From: Prevotella sp. UBA3294
Lineage (GTDB): Bacteria; Bacteroidota; Bacteroidia; Bacteroidales; Bacteroidaceae
Reading direction: 5' to 3'
DNA: 15,241 bases
NCBI GenBank assembly: GCA_002361535.1
Contig: DETG01000128.1
Location: 1 to 15,241, forward strand
This document shows positions 14,832 to 15,241 of this stretch, piece after piece. Position 1 is the stretch's first letter. Each line of letters opens with the position of its first letter. The notes beneath the pieces were generated by a model, which was not told the DNA's origin, did not search any database, and saw only the letters and a list, made by a program, of their open reading frames with translations. The translations under genes and the position numbers were made by a program.

Positions 14832-15241
14832 TCAGATATTCGGGGTGTCCCAAATCTTCGTCTGCGAACAAACGACTGGAACAGATAAGTTACCGACCTT
14901 CAGAAGGAAATCACCTTCTTCCAAAGTCCAACGACCATCAGCACCCACAAAGGCCATGCTCTTGGCAGGGAGCGTAAAGGTGATAGTCTTGGTCTCACCG
15001 GGTTGCAGTTCTACTTTTGAAAAATCGCGTAACCGCTTGTTATCTGGTACGATAGAGGCCACCAAGTCACTGGTGTAGAGAAGCACCGATTCCTTCCCAA
15101 CCCTACTGCCGGTATTCTTCACATCCACTGTAACAGTGAGCACATCATCGGCGGTGAAATTCTTCTTATCGACACGCAGATTGCTGTATTCGAACTGCGT
15201 ATAGCTGAGACCATAGCCGAAAGGCCACATCAGGGATACCT
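14832..15241 (-). CDS. Glycoside hydrolase family 3 beta-glucosidase, C-terminal part (truncated by window edge)
   Basis: About 135 C-terminal residues are visible. The motif LMWPFGYGLSYTQFEYSNL is the hallmark junction into the C-terminal Fn3-like domain of GH3 enzymes. It is followed by the expected domain: VTVDVKNTGSRVGKESVLLYTSD, VPDNKRLRDFSKVELQPGETKTITFTL, and a closing strand FLLKVGNLS. The reading frame is open through the window's right edge, so the first methionine seen (15228-15230) is internal. GH3 enzymes remove beta-linked sugars from the non-reducing ends of oligosaccharides, usually in the periplasm. The catalytic domain lies outside the window, so substrate cannot be inferred. 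The stop codon at 14832-14834 is followed by a long palindrome. Confidence 0.92.
   Translation of the reverse strand, partial: VSLMWPFGYGLSYTQFEYSNLRVDKKNFTADDVLTVTVDVKNTGSRVGKESVLLYTSDLVASIVPDNKRLRDFSKVELQPGETKTITFTLPAKSMAFVGADGRWTLEEGDFLLKVGNLSVPVVCSQTKIWDTPNI

Noticed and set aside
14711..14977. Plus-strand frame with PP/GG/RR-rich peptide
   Set aside because: The composition comes from translating the C/G-run palindrome and the antisense of the GH3 gene.

Overview
The window reads as chromosomal DNA of a member of the Bacteroidota, most probably Prevotella or a close relative. The evidence is fourfold: start codons are poor in Shine-Dalgarno sequence; four promoters carry a clear TAnnTTTG -7 box, two of them with TTTG exactly 19 bases upstream; several products carry type IX secretion (T9SS) sorting domains; and families typical of gut or oral Bacteroidales are present (PorT-type barrel, cleaved-adhesin/fibronectin surface proteins, GH3 glucosidase). 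The genus is an inference.

Layout. Positions 1-2376 (minus strand) hold a probable operon transcribed leftwards: a LysM/periplasmic-binding-like protein, a small outer-membrane beta-barrel protein, and the N-terminus of a POT-family peptide transporter that runs off the left edge. A 96-base divergent intergenic region (2377-2472) separates it from a rightward pair: a small secreted protein with a type B T9SS sorting domain (2473-3189), and uvrA (3240-6107), the excision-repair damage-recognition ATPase. uvrA converges on, and overlaps by 4 bases, a leftward FAD-dependent oxidoreductase gene (6104-7690).

The right half (7829-14445, minus strand) holds two large, related T9SS surface proteins (1333 and 801 residues), each with its own strong promoter. 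Both are built of jelly-roll-like N-terminal modules, fibronectin type III (Fn3) domains, a GDGW-type module, gingipain/HagA-like cleaved-adhesin material and nearly identical C-terminal sorting signals. Some modules appear to be inserted inside Fn3 domains. In the 801-residue protein the two halves of the cleaved-adhesin domain appear in swapped order. A GH3 beta-glucosidase C-terminus enters from the right edge (14832-15241).

The most unusual structure is a set of five 7-bp tandem-repeat arrays. Two lie just downstream of the stop codons of the two adhesin genes, next to identical hairpins. Two lie inside those genes, just before the sorting domain, where they are translated in frame. One, with a different heptamer, sits in frame inside the FAD oxidoreductase gene. 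The promoters and 3' ends of the two adhesin genes are almost identical while their interiors differ, which suggests cassette-like duplication or recombination of surface-protein genes. No tRNA, rRNA, CRISPR array, transposase or phage gene was seen.
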